A stretch of DNA of 64,000 nucleotides from Cycas panzhihuaensis. Lineage: Eukaryota; Cycadophyta. The stretch is from contig CM041465.1 in assembly GCA_023213395.1 (NCBI GenBank), forward strand, positions 186,131,741 to 186,195,740, in the 5' to 3' direction. The notes under the pieces were generated by a model that searched no databases, was not told where the DNA came from, and saw nothing but the letters and a program-made list of their open reading frames with translations. The position numbers and the translations under genes are program-made. Of the stretch, positions 32,727-44,052 are shown one piece after another (position 1 is the stretch's first letter; every line of letters starts with the position of its first letter).

Positions 32727-33992
32727 AGGTAGGGTTTCTACCTTACCCCCCCCCCCCCCCCCCCCCGGACTCCAATCTTTCTTTAATTTTCCTTTTATGT
32801 TATAAAATCTAAAAATTAATCAGCTCCATCGTCTTTTCTTTTAATTTCATTTTATTTCGTCTTTTTTTCCTTTATAATCTTAAATAAACTTTATGATAAT
32901 TTAAACTAATGTTCCCCCCTCCCCCCCCCTTATCACATTAATAAATTAATTTAAAACCCCCTTATTACATTAATAAAGTAATGTTAACACCCCCCCTTTT
33001 AACACATTAATAAACTATATTATAAAGTTTAATTAAATAATCTTGATTAAGAAACTCCTCCCATAACTTTAGGTTATGTTTATTCAATTAAACTTTATAA
33101 ACTTTAGAAACATTTAATTAAAAACAATAACTCCTCATTATGTTAATGTAATACATTTATTATATCTATCCCCCTCTTACTATAATGTAATACATTTATT
33201 ACATTTACCCCCCCCCCCCCCCCCCCATTTTCTATTATATTGATTATTACATTAAAAATTATTTTAATCATTACAAAATTTCCCCCCCTATTTACTTAAT
33301 AAAATTCCCCCTCTTCTCGCCTAATATCTTACTTTATTTTTTTCTTTGTCATATATAAGGTACACATTACCTTTTAAACACTTATTCAAAGGGTATATAG
33401 ATATATACATATATATACTATTAACAAAGCCTAATTAACTTAGGCAATATTTTTTTCTTGTTTTTTTGGCTAAGATCAAGTGTAGTATCAGTTCTTAATT
33501 ATGTGGATCATTGAATACCTTTATATGCATTTATATTTTTTCAAAAATAAAGCTTAATTAATAAAAAACTATTAACATTTTTTATATATTTTATCTTGCA
33601 AATCAATTTTATATCTTCAAAATTATTATCAAATTAATTCAACATATAATCATTTGTTCTAATTTTATACTTTACAACATTCTTGAAACTTAAATTCTTA
33701 TGAAGGGGGATTGTTTATTTCTCAAATTAAGGGGGAACTTTTCTCAAAAAGGGATTGTTTAAGGGGATTTTTTAAGGAGTTGTTTTTCAATTCAAGGGAA
33801 CTATCTGCCTGAAAACATGTGATTTTTTTCTTTAAGGGAAAAGCAAGTAATGCATACTACAATGCTTTCTTTTTCATTCTTGAATTATGCCTGTTAAAAT
33901 ATTAATCTAATGATTAGTACTCTTATTAAGTGATTATTTTTTCACCTGCCTTTATATTCTTAAATCTTCAATCAAACCTTATAACTCCCAAT
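32727..33992 (+). other. Inner copia leader: C-tract region followed by G-run cluster
   Basis: After the shared GTAGGTAGGGTTTC box come runs of 21 C (32746-32766) and 19 C (33208-33226) and many shorter C-clusters in AT-rich sequence. At about 33702-33838 the pattern flips to repeated G-runs (aagggggattgttt, aagggggaactttt, aaagggattgttt, aaggggatttttt), ending in acatgtgattttttt before gag. There is no gene. Confidence 0.75.
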
Positions 33993-34943
33993 ATGGCATT
34001 AATGCCAGGGACAACCACCTGTGTTCCAATTCCAGTGTTAACCAGCTCAAACTATGCCGACTGGAGGAATCATATATCCCATCAGCTCAAACAGCAAAAG
34101 ATATGGCAATATGTGACAGGTGAATTTAAAAAACTAAAAAAAGATACTACAGAGAGTTATATGGTATATCTAATGAACTCAGATGCAGCCTTAGGCACCA
34201 TATTAAACTCACTTTCACCAGAAATCAATCAGCAGTTTTCTAAAATAAATGACTTGGTCACTGTCTAAAAAACTTTACAAAATAAATATGACAAAGTTGA
34301 TACACATCAAGTGGTTATCCTAGAATAGCAATTGTATAACCTTACTTTTGATGATTTTTCCAATGTTAAGGATTTTTTATATAAAATTTAATTAATTAAT
34401 AAAGATCTAAGAAACTGTATCAAATACAAAACTAAAGAAGGTGATACTGAAAAAATAATCACACATGTTAAAGATGATGATACACTCGTACGTCTTATAG
34501 TAAATAAGTTACAAAATCAATTTAATCTCTTTAAAACTTCCAGACAATAAGTTGGCGACCCTTCTATATCATTCAATCAGTTGACAAACCAGTTGATCGA
34601 ACATCAAATAATGTTAATTCAAACAGGCGTATTAAAAGATCCTTCACAGGCTTTGTTTTTCAAAATTAAGCCACAAAATAAAAATAAACAACAGAATAAT
34701 TTTCATAATACTCTAAAATTTTAGAAACCTTATACAGATTCACAATCTAATTATCAAAACAGTATTAAATATTCTAGTCCAACTAAACACCAGAATATTT
34801 CTAATCAGTCGTTTCATAATAAGAACAATGTAACTCATTCTTAGAATACTAGTTGTGCCTATTGTCATAAAAAAGGCCACACTATTAATGTCTGTAAAAG
34901 TAGAATAGCTTCAGAAGCATGGAAAGCTTCCAAGGGATTGTAA
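33993..34943 (+). pseudogene. Copia gag, inner element
   Basis: Nucleocapsid protein of a Ty1/copia element. The start ATG at 33993 is chosen by alignment with the intact-looking start at 59998. It reads MALMPGTTTCVPIPVLTSSN, then YADWRNHISHQLKQQKIWQYVTG (copia Gag N-terminal block) and SDAALGTILNSLSPE. The zinc knuckle CAYCHKKGHTINVC (34854-34895) is intact CX2CX4HX4C. Stops fall at 34266, 34327, 34390 and later, mostly where other copies have Gln or Trp. The frame runs on into the protease, so gag and pol were probably one polyprotein. Confidence 0.85.
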
Positions 34944-35006
34944 AATCAACCTCAATCTCATCCTCAATCATGACCTCAAAATCAACAAATTCATAATCGT
35001 TCTTTA

Positions 35007-36330
35007 GTGGCAATAAATTCTGCATTTGTTACTCCTACAAATCAACCACCAGAGTGGATCCTTGACTCTGGTGCATTCTATCACATGATTAGATACCAGA
35101 AAAATTTAACCACTTATCAATCCAAATCGAACTCTAAAAAAGATATTTCTTTTAGAAATGGTACCCAACTTAAAGTCAAAGGATCAAGTGATGTTACCTT
35201 AAAGGATGGTTCAATCAAGGACATTTTTTATATACTTAGTTTGTTACCAAACCTACTTTCTATCTATCAAATCTGCTAGAAAGACCTTGTCATCGAATTC
35301 TGGAAAGATAAATTTATCATTAAGGGGCCATTAAACAAATTTAGATGTATTGCCTCAGGACCTGTTGATCATAACACAAGTCTCAATACTTTAACAAGTC
35401 TACAAAATAACAAAACAAAACCCTTTAGAGCTTTTATCGCCAAAATTGACTCAGTCAGCAAATTTTGGCATGCATGATTTGGCCATACAAGTTATGGCAA
35501 ACTGCAATATCTAAAAAAAGTATGAAATGGTTCATGGTCTTCCACCCTTAAATACTATTTATGGTGTTTGTGAAACCTGTATGACAGGTAAGCAACACAT
35601 GGACCCATTCCCATATAAAACACAATTCAGAGTAATTGTTCCACTTGAACTTATCCACTCTGACATATGCGAACCTTTTTATGTAACGTTATACTCTAGT
35701 TCTCGTTATTTTATTATATTTATTGATGATTATTTAAGAAAATGTTGGGTTTACATACGTAAAATACGTAGTTAAGTGTTTGACATTTTTGTTGAATACA
35801 AAATGCTAGTTGAAAATCAATCAAATTCAAAAATTAAAATTTTTCGATCCGATAATGCAAATGAATATTTAAGTGGCAAATTCACTTCTTTCTGTAAATC
35901 ACATAGAATTTAGTTCTAGTATTCTGTTACATACACTCCTCAGAAAAACGATGTTACTTAATGCAAAAACCATACTCTTATTGAGATGACTCATTGCATG
36001 TTACATGCAAAGAATCTAGATCTAAAATTGTAGGCAGAAGCAATTAACTGCCCTAACTATTTATTAAATCATTTACCTAGAAGAAGTCTACACAATGTTA
36101 CTCTAGAACAAAAATGGTCTGGAAGAAAACCATCTGTCAATCATTTACGAATATTTGGCAGTATTGCGTGGGGACATATCTCTAAAGAAAAACGTAAAAA
36201 ATTAGACCAAAAAAGTTAAAAATACATCTTCGTTGGATACATCAAAGAGAGTAAAGCTTATAGACTCCTAGATCCAGTCACGTATCAAATTTCTATTTTG
36301 TGTGACGTAATATTTGATGAAGAATGATCT
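35007..36330 (+). pseudogene. Copia protease, GAG-pre-integrase and integrase, inner element
   Basis: The protease cuts the polyprotein and the integrase inserts the cDNA. The protease active site is WILDSGAFYHM (DSG at 35064-35072), open to 35276. The pre-integrase zinc domain follows (FGHTSYGKLQYLKK ... CETCMTGKQ at about 35480-35590). The integrase core begins LELIHSDICEPF with the first Asp and IDDYLRKCWVY, then IFRSDNANEYLSGKF with the second Asp. The C-terminal part reads SIAWGHISKE and YIFVGYIKESKAYRLLDP. Stops are frequent, including in the core near 35911. Confidence 0.85.
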
Positions 36331-36727
36331 TCTTCAACATCTACTTATGTAGAACTTCTCATTAAAATTTTGTTAACCAACACTTATTTGGTTGACCCCT
36401 TTGACAAATAAGTTGATCCGGAAGTTATAAACTCCTTATCAACTCAAGTCTAAAATTGGACTCTATCTGAATCTAATAAAATAGATTCCTCTTCTCAACC
36501 TAGTTCTACAAATCAACCTGTATCTTCAGAAATAGTTACTAACAAGCAACCTGTTTGGGTAACAAAAATATTTGCTGATGTTGGATCTGATGTAGGTAAT
36601 CCTACAGATATCAGACAAACACATGCCTAAAAATTACATGTTAACTTTATCTTAATAGCAAAAATAATGGACAATAATGATCCCAGAACATTTAAACAAG
36701 CTAACAACAATCTTATATGGTAGGACG

Positions 36728-38160
36728 CTATGCAAACTAAATTTAATGCTTTAATTAAAAATTTAATTTGGGATCTCGTTCCTCTCCCACCTGGGAAAAA
36801 TGTAGTCGATTGTAAATGGGTCTATAGAACAAAATATAACTCAATAGGCATAGTTGAAAAATATAAAGCTCGTCTTGTTACAAAAAGATTTTTACAAATA
36901 GATGGCATAGATTATAATGAAACCTTTGCCTCTGTTGCAAAGATGAACACAATTAAAATAATTATTGCTCTTGCAGCCAAGTTTGGTTGGAAAATCCACT
37001 AAATGGATGTTAAGAGTGCTTTCTTGAATGATGATCTCAAAGAAGAGATCTACATGTGTCAACCATCTAGTTTTATTGAAAATTCTAATTTAGTCTATAA
37101 ACTTAAGAAATCTATTTATGGTTTAAAACAAGCTCCTCGAGCTTGGTATACTAAAGTAGATGATTATTTAATTTACATTGGATACACTAGATATATTAGT
37201 GATCCAAATCTTTATTTCAAACGTGAAAATGAAAATATTACTATTCTAATCCTCTATGTTGATGACATCATCATTACTGGATTATCAACTAATAATATTC
37301 ATCATTTAAAATCTACTTTAATGAACAAATTCGAAATGACTGATTTAGGTCTACTACATTATGTTCTTGGTTTATAAATTTATCAACATCATTCAAAAAT
37401 AACTATATCTTAACCCAAGTATATTTTAGACTTAATTCAGCAGTTTAACATGGAAAATGCTAAACCTATATCTAATCTGTTGTAATCAAGAGTTAAACTA
37501 TCTATTGATTGTTCATCACCTTTATGTGACCCTACATTATATAGACAACTAATTAGTAATCTTATTTATTTAACTCACACATGCCCTAACATTTCCTATG
37601 ATGTCGCTTTATGTTCACGTTATATGCAACAACTATATGAATCTCATTGGAAAGCTGCTAAATGAATCTTACGATATCTAAAGCATACTGTTTTTTATGG
37701 TTTAACTTATAATTTTTGTAATAAACCTATAACTTTAATTAAATATACTAATTCAGATTGGGCAGGTGATATAAATAATCGAAAATCTACATTAGGTTAT
37801 GTATTTTTTATAGATTCCTTACATATTACTTAGTCGAGTAAGAAAATACAAGCACTAGCTTTATCAACGATTGAAGTTAAATATCGCGCACTTGTTAAAG
37901 CCAGCAAAAAATTACTTTGGCTCAAATCTCTACTAAATGAAATTAGTTTATTTCTAAACTCTTCCATTGAACTTAAAGTTGATAATCAATGTGCAATTGC
38001 TATTGCTACTAATCCAGTTTTACATTCTATGAATAAATATATAAAATTACATTAGCACTTTGTTCGTAATCTAGTTACTAATAATCTTGTTTCCTTGTCT
38101 TATTATTCAACAGATCTATATATTGCTGATATACTTACAAAGTCTTTAACTAAAGTAAAG
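36728..38160 (+). pseudogene. Copia reverse transcriptase and RNase H, inner element
   Basis: This copies element RNA into DNA and removes the RNA. The N-terminal block CKWVYRTKYNSIG is followed by [55 protein letters not shown] and the active site YVDD (37255-37266). Open pieces are 36730-37002 and 37003-37377, separated by one stop where the third copia has Gln. RNase H starts at about 37755 (SDWAGDINNRKSTLGY) and reads ELKVDNQCAIAI and ADILTKSLTK at the end. There are about ten stops, so it is inactive. Confidence 0.88.
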
Positions 38161-38258
38161 TTTCTAAATCTCCGAGATCTGTTGCAGATAAAAGAAGTCT
38201 CCATCAAAGGGGGATCACCGTGATGAAGAGCTTCTTTTTCTATAGCATAAACATTTAC

Positions 38259-38270
38259 ATTAAAGGGAGA
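38259..38270 (+). other. Polypurine tract (inner copia)
   Basis: taaagggaga abuts the 3' LTR. The equivalent in the outer element is actaaaggga at about 43602-43611. Confidence 0.85.
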
Positions 38271-38707
38271 TGTTAGGAATATTAATGTAATCTTTTATAA
38301 AGTTTATATTTATGTCACATATTTAAATTAGTATTTAAGTTATTCTAATATTCAACTTTAACGCTTATTTTAATCTTATGTGGAAGATGGTTGAAATGCG
38401 TAACTACATTTCAACGAACCTTTCTTAATATAAATTCTTCTCCTAGATTCAAGGAGACGGTTCCGAGAATCTAGGAGGGTTGTTTAAAAGCCTTTTACAA
38501 GGCTAGTTATGTGGTTAGGTGGTTTCTGTATATGGTTTTTTGTTTCTCACTATTCTTAATAAAATTACAACTTTAGGAGGTGGTTTTTCTTCCCCAGAAG
38601 GGGTTTTCCACCTGTCAATCTGGTGTATGTGTGCAATGTTATTTGTAGCCTGTATTTGCTTGTCTATGTGATCTTGTGGTAACATTGTGTATATGCCCAT
38701 TTCTACA
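38271..38707 (+). repeat. 3' LTR of the inner copia
   Basis: The same length as the 5' LTR (437 bp), TGTTAGG to TTCTACA. The three inverted repeats are kept; the main one is at 38440-38477. Confidence 0.94.
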
Positions 38708-39360
38708 AAACCTTCTACCCACATTTTATTAGTTTATAATTCATATACAAGGTATTTATAACCTTTAACACTCTCTTAAAAACTATATATATATACATAC
38801 ATTTATAAAGCATAATTAACTTAGGCAAAATCAGTATCTTCCATATACATTAAGTCCTCTAATTCATTATAACATAATAATTAAACTCTTTTTGAGATAA
38901 AAACTTTGTATAAATTTTATTAAATAAATTACCTTTAAAATATTAGAGTTATGTTTTTTTTTAAATCAATAAAATTTTCTTTAATTTAATTTGTTGGATA
39001 ATTAACAATTATAATTTTCTCGAAACCTAAATATTTTTCTAGGTAAACACTTACTTTTAAAGGGGACTATCTTTTTTAAAGAGGGACTATCTTTTTTAAA
39101 GGGGGCTGTTTATTTTTTAGATGGTGACTATTTTTTTTTTTAAATAAAAGAGGGACTATTTCTTTAAAAGTAATTATTTTTCTATAGGGAATTATTTATT
39201 TGAGAACATGTGATTTTTTTTTAAAGAAAAAGATAGTAATACATACTACTATGATTTTCATTATGCCATGTTAATCTAATGTTTTAGTAACCTTTATAAG
39301 TGATTATTGTCACCTACCTTCATATTCTTCAGTCCTCAATCAAACTTTATAATTCCCAAT
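38708..39360 (+). other. Outer copia leader, second half, with G-run cluster
   Basis: AT-rich with no gene. It includes a repeated unit around aaaggggactatctttttt and aaagagggactatctttttt (about 39057-39205), parallel to the cluster before gag in the other two copies. Confidence 0.75.
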
Positions 39361-40318
39361 ATAGATTTAATACCAGGGATAACCACTTGCGTTCCAATTC
39401 CAGTGTTAACTGACTCAAACTATGCCGACTAGAGGAATCGCATATCCCATCAGTTTAAATAGCAAAAAATATGGTGATATGTGACGGGTGAATTTAAAAA
39501 AATAAAAGATGAAACTACAGAAAGTTATATGATATATTTGATAAACTCAGATTCAGCCTTAGGCACCATATTAAACTCACTTTCACTATAAACTAGTCAG
39601 TAGTTTTTTTAAATAGACGACCTAGCCACTGTCTAGATAATTCTATAAGAAAAATATAATAAGGTCGATACAAATCAACTCGTTATCTTAGAACAACAAT
39701 TGTATGACATTACTTATGTTGATTTTACCAAATTTGAGGAATTTTTATGTAAAATTTAATTAATTAATAAAGACCTAGGTAATTGTATTAAATCCAAAAC
39801 TAAAGAAGATGATACTAAAAAAATAATCACACATACTAAAAACGATAATAAGCTCGTCCGTCTTACAATAAATAAATTGTCAAAATATTTTAATTTTCTT
39901 AAAACTACTAGATAACAAGCTGGTAATCATCCTATCACATTCAATCATTTGACAAACCAACTGATTGAACATCAAACAATGTTAATTCAAATAGACATAT
40001 TAAAAGATCATTCCCAGGCTTTGTTTTCGAAAACTAAGCCACTAAATAAAAACAAACAATAGAACAATTCTAACAATAATCTAAAATTTTAGAAACCTCA
40101 TAGAGGTTCTCAATTTAATTCCTAAAATAATATTAAGTATTCTTGTCCATCTAAACATCAGAATACTCCTAATCAGTCATTTCCTAATCGGAACAATATA
40201 AATCCTTCTCAGAACATTAGTTGTGCATATTATCATAAAAGATGTCATACTATTAATGTTTGTAGAAGTAAAATAACTTCAAAGGCATGGAAAGCTTTAA
40301 AGGGATTGCAAAACTGAC
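39361..40318 (+). pseudogene. Copia gag, outer element
   Basis: It aligns with gag at 33993 and 59998. The start codon is now ATA (39361-39363). Recognisable blocks are CVPIPVLTDSN, NRISHQF and SDSALGTILNSLS. The zinc knuckle (40222-40263) reads CAYYHKRCHTINVC, so the second Cys is Tyr. It has many stops. This is the most decayed gag of the three copies, as expected for the oldest. Confidence 0.83.
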
Positions 40319-40399
40319 CTCAATCTCAACCTCAAAACTGACAAACTCTTAATCATTCTCTAACAGCAACCACTTATATATTTGTTACACCAACTGATC

Positions 40400-41700
40400 A
40401 ACCACCACAATGGTTCCTTGACTCTGGTGTATCCTATCACATGACAGGACACTAGAAAAATCTATCCACTTATCAATCCGAAAATAACTCTGAAGAAGAG
40501 ATTTCTTTTGAAAGTGGAACTCAACTTAAAGTAAAAGGATTAGGTGATGTTACCTTAAAAGATAGTTCAATAAAAGACATCTTTTACATACCTGGTTTAT
40601 TACCAAACTTACTTTCTGTTTATCGAATCTGTCAGAAAGATCTTGTCATCAAATTCTGGAAAGATAAATTTATTATTAAAGAGCCATTAAACAAATTTAA
40701 ACCCCAGGATATATTGATCATAACACACGTCTCTATAGTTTAACAAGTCTACAAAATAACAAAACAAAACCCTTCAGTGCCTTTATCGCCAAATCTAACT
40801 CAACGAAGAACTTTGGCATGCACGATTTGGCTATACAAGTTATGGCAAACTTCAATATCTAAAAAAACATGACATAGTTCATGGACTTCCACCCTTAAAC
40901 ATTGTTTATGGTGTATGCGAAGCCCATATAATAGGTAAGTAACACATAGACCCGTTTTCACATAAAACATAATTCAGAGTAAATGTTCCACTTGAACTTG
41001 TTACTCTGACATATATGGACCTTTTCATGTAACATCATACTCTGACTCTTATTATTTTATTACATTTATCGATGATTATTCAAGAAAATGTTGGGTTTAC
41101 ATGTTTAAAGTACGTAGTCAAGTGTTTGACATTTTCATTGAATTCAAAACGCTTGTTGAAAACTAATCAAACTTAAAAATTAAAATTGTTAAATCTGATA
41201 ATACCAAGAAATACTTAAGTGACAAATTCACTTCTTTTTATAAAAAGTCTAATTCGGTTCTAGCGTTCCGATTCTGCATACATTCCCAAAGCGGTGTTCT
41301 TTGAATGCAAAAGCTATACTCTTGTTGAGATGACTCATTGCATGTTACATGTAAAGAATCTTGACCTAAAATTGTGGGTAGAAGCAATTAATTGCTCCAA
41401 CTATCTTCTAAATCATCTACCAAGTAAATGCCTACAAAATGTTACTCCAGAACAAAAATGGTCTAGAAGAAAACCATTAGTCAATCATTTATGAATCTTT
41501 GGAAGTATTGTATGGGGACACGTCCCTAAAGAAAAAAATGCAAGAAACTAGATCCTAATGATAAAAAATACATCTTCATTGGATACAGCGAAGAAAGTAA
41601 AGCTTATAGACTCTTGGATCTAGTCACGCATTAAATTTTAATTTTGCATGACATAATATTTGATGAAGAAGGATCTTCTTCAACCTCTACTTATGTAGAA
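40400..41700 (+). pseudogene. Copia protease, GAG-pre-integrase and integrase, outer element
   Basis: The protease active site is WFLDSGVSYHM (DSG at 40420-40428). The pre-integrase block FGYTSYGKLQYLKK begins at about 40826. The zinc Cys pair is damaged (CEAHIIGK). The integrase core keeps IDDYSRKCWVY and DNTKKYLSDKF. An open piece at 41294-41494 covers EMTHCMLHVKNLDLKLWVEAIN. The C-terminal part YIFIGYSEESKAYRLLDL is present. Deletions of one or two bases add frameshifts near 41010, 41255 and 41540. Confidence 0.83.
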
Positions 41701-42099
41701 CTTCCAGTTGAAAATATGTTAACCAACACATATTTGGTTGACCCCTTTGATAAACAAGTTAATCCGAAAATTATATAATCATTATCTACTCAAGTCCAGA
41801 ATTGGACTCTATCTGAATCTACTAAAATAGATTCTTCCTCTTAGACTAGCTCTTCAAATCAATCTATAACTAAATAAATAGTTACCAACAAACAGCCTAT
41901 ATGGGCAACAAAAATGCTTATTGACGCTAGATCTGATATTGGTAATCCTTCAGATACCAAGCGAACTTGTGTCAAAAAATTACATGCTAACTATACCTTA
42001 ATGGCCAAAATAATAGACAATAATGATCTCAAAACCTTTAAACAAGCTAGTAACAATCATGTATGACAGGAAGCTATGCAAACTGAATTCGATACTTTA

Positions 42100-43520
42100 A
42101 TTAAAAATTTAACTTGGAATTTTGTACCACTCCCACCTGGAAAATGTAGTCGACTGTAAATGAGTTTATAGAACTAAATACAACTTAACAGACATAGTTG
42201 AAAAATATAAAGCTCACCTAGTTGCAAAAAGATTTTCTCAAATTGATGGCATTGATTACAACAAAACATTTGTCCCTATTGCAAAGATGAATACGATTAA
42301 AATAATTATTGCTCTAGCATCCAAGTTTGGTTGAAAAATTCATCAAATGTATGTAAAGAGCGTATTTCTGAATGGTGATCTCAAAGAAGAGATCTACATG
42401 TCTCAGCCACATAGCTTTATTGATAATTCTAATTTAGTTTATAAACTAAAGAAATCTATTTATGGATTAAAACAAGCTCATTGAGCTTGGTATACTAAAG
42501 TTGACGATTATCTAATTCAAATTAAATACACTAGATGTATTAGTGATCCAAATCTTTATTTCAAACATGAAAATGAAAATATTACTATTTTAATTCTGTA
42601 TGTTGATGATATTATAATTACTAGATTTTTCAACTAATAACATTCATCATTTAAAATCAACTTTAATGAATAAATTTGAAATGACCGATCTAGGTATCCT
42701 ACATTATTTTCTTCGATTACAAATTTATCAACATGGTTCAAAAATCACTATATCTCAACCCAAATATATTTTAGACTTAATTCAACGGTTTAACATGGAA
42801 AATGCTAAACCCGTCTCTAATCCGTTACAATTACGAATAAAATTATCTATTGATTGTTCATCACCTTTATGTGATCCTACATTATATAGACAACTAATTG
42901 AATCTTATTTATTTAACTCATACCCGCCTTGATATATCCTATACTGTCGCTTTATATTCACATTATATGTAACAGTTAAATGAATCTCATTGGAAAGTTG
43001 TTAAATGTATATTATGATATCTTAAGAACACTATTTTTTATGGTCTAACTTATAATTTTTACAATAAACCTTTAATTTTAACAGGATATACTGATTCAGA
43101 TTAGGTAGGTAATACAAATGATCAAAAATCTACATTAGGTTATGTATTTTTTATAGATTCTTCACCCATTACTTTGTCTAGTAAGAAAATGTAGGCACTG
43201 GCTTTATCAATGACTGAAGCTAAATATCACGAACTTGTTGAAGTTTACAAAGAAGTACTTTGGCTCAAATCCTTTCTAAATGAAATTGGTCTGTCTCTTA
43301 ACTCTTCCATTGAACTTAAAGTTGATAATTAATGTGTCATTATTGTTGCTGCAAATCCAGTTTCACATTCTAGAACTAAACATATAGAATTACATCAGCA
43401 TTTTATTCGTAATCTTGTTATTGATAACATTGTTTATTTGTCTTATTGTCCAATAGATCTACAGGTTGTTGACATACTCACAAAGTCTTTGACTGAAGTC
43501 AAGTTTCTAAACTTCAGAGA
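42100..43520 (+). pseudogene. Copia reverse transcriptase and RNase H, outer element
   Basis: Blocks in order are [43 protein letters not shown] and YVDD (42599-42610). The frame shifts just after YVDD. The open piece 42666-42932 then gives MNKFEMTDLGILHYFLRLQ and SQPKYILDLIQRFNMENAK. RNase H runs from about 43090 to 43500, ending VVDILTKSLTEVKFLNF. Stops and shifts throughout make it inactive. The His-Gln before the VKSAFLN block is intact here but a stop in the inner copy, which shows that the stops arose independently. Confidence 0.86.
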
Positions 43521-43613
43521 TCTGTTAAAGATAAAAGAAATCTCCATCAAAGGGAAATCAACGTGATGAAGATCTTCTTTTTCCATATTATAAAAGTTAA
43601 TACTAAAGGGATA

Positions 43614-44047
43614 TGTTAGAATAATTAATGTTACTTTATGTTATGTCTTATTTAGTCACATGTGTAAATTATTATTTAAGTGATTTCAATATTTTATGTT
43701 TAGAAATTAATTCAATATTATGTGAAAAGTCGTTGAAATATGCAACCGCACATTTCAATGAACCTCTCTTGTTATTTATATCTTCTCCTAGATTCAAGGA
43801 GGTAGTTCCGAAAGTCTAAGAGGTTGTCTAAAAGCTAGTTTCAAGGCTGGTTTCGTGTATGTAGAGGGTATCTTTAAGGTCTATTGTATAAGTCTATTTG
43901 ATTAATAATTTTTAGCTTTAGGAGGTGGGTTTTCTTCCCAGAAGGGGTTTTCCACCTGTCAAACCATGTGTACTTGTGCAATGTCTCATTCCTATGTTTT
44001 TACTGTTCATGTGATCATATGACATTATTCATGTGCTTATTTTCACA
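43614..44047 (+). repeat. 3' LTR of the outer copia
   Basis: TGTTAGAATAATTAATG to TTTTCACA, followed by target duplication tttat (44048-44052). The central inverted repeat has decayed on its right arm (aaagtctaagag). Confidence 0.93.
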
Positions 44048-44052
44048 TTTAT

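Larger units (their letters stand above)
31113..38707 (+). mobile_element. Inner Ty1/copia retrotransposon, nested in the outer copia
   Basis: A full-length 7.6-kb element with two LTRs of exactly 437 bp, tRNA-Met primer site, leader, gag, PR, INT, RT, RNase H and purine tract in the copia order. The flanks are aaaac (31108-31112) and aaacc (38708-38712), 4 of 5 matching. It sits in the leader of an element of its own family. By eye the LTRs differ at about 20 of 437 positions, fewer than in the outer element, so it is younger. All coding domains carry stops. Confidence 0.94.
3271..44047 (+). mobile_element. Outer Ty1/copia retrotransposon, interrupted by two nested insertions
   Basis: The element starts at the LTR 3271-3715 and ends at the LTR 43614-44047. 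The five bases before it (3266-3270) and after it (44048-44052) are both tttat, an exact target duplication, so the whole 40.8-kb span was one insertion later split from inside. Removing the gypsy dimer (4246-29991) and the inner copia (31113-38707) leaves roughly 7.4 kb with LTR, tRNA-Met primer site, leader, gag-pol, purine tract and LTR. By eye the two LTRs differ at about 30 positions, more than those of the inner copia, which agrees with this being the older element. Confidence 0.93.
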
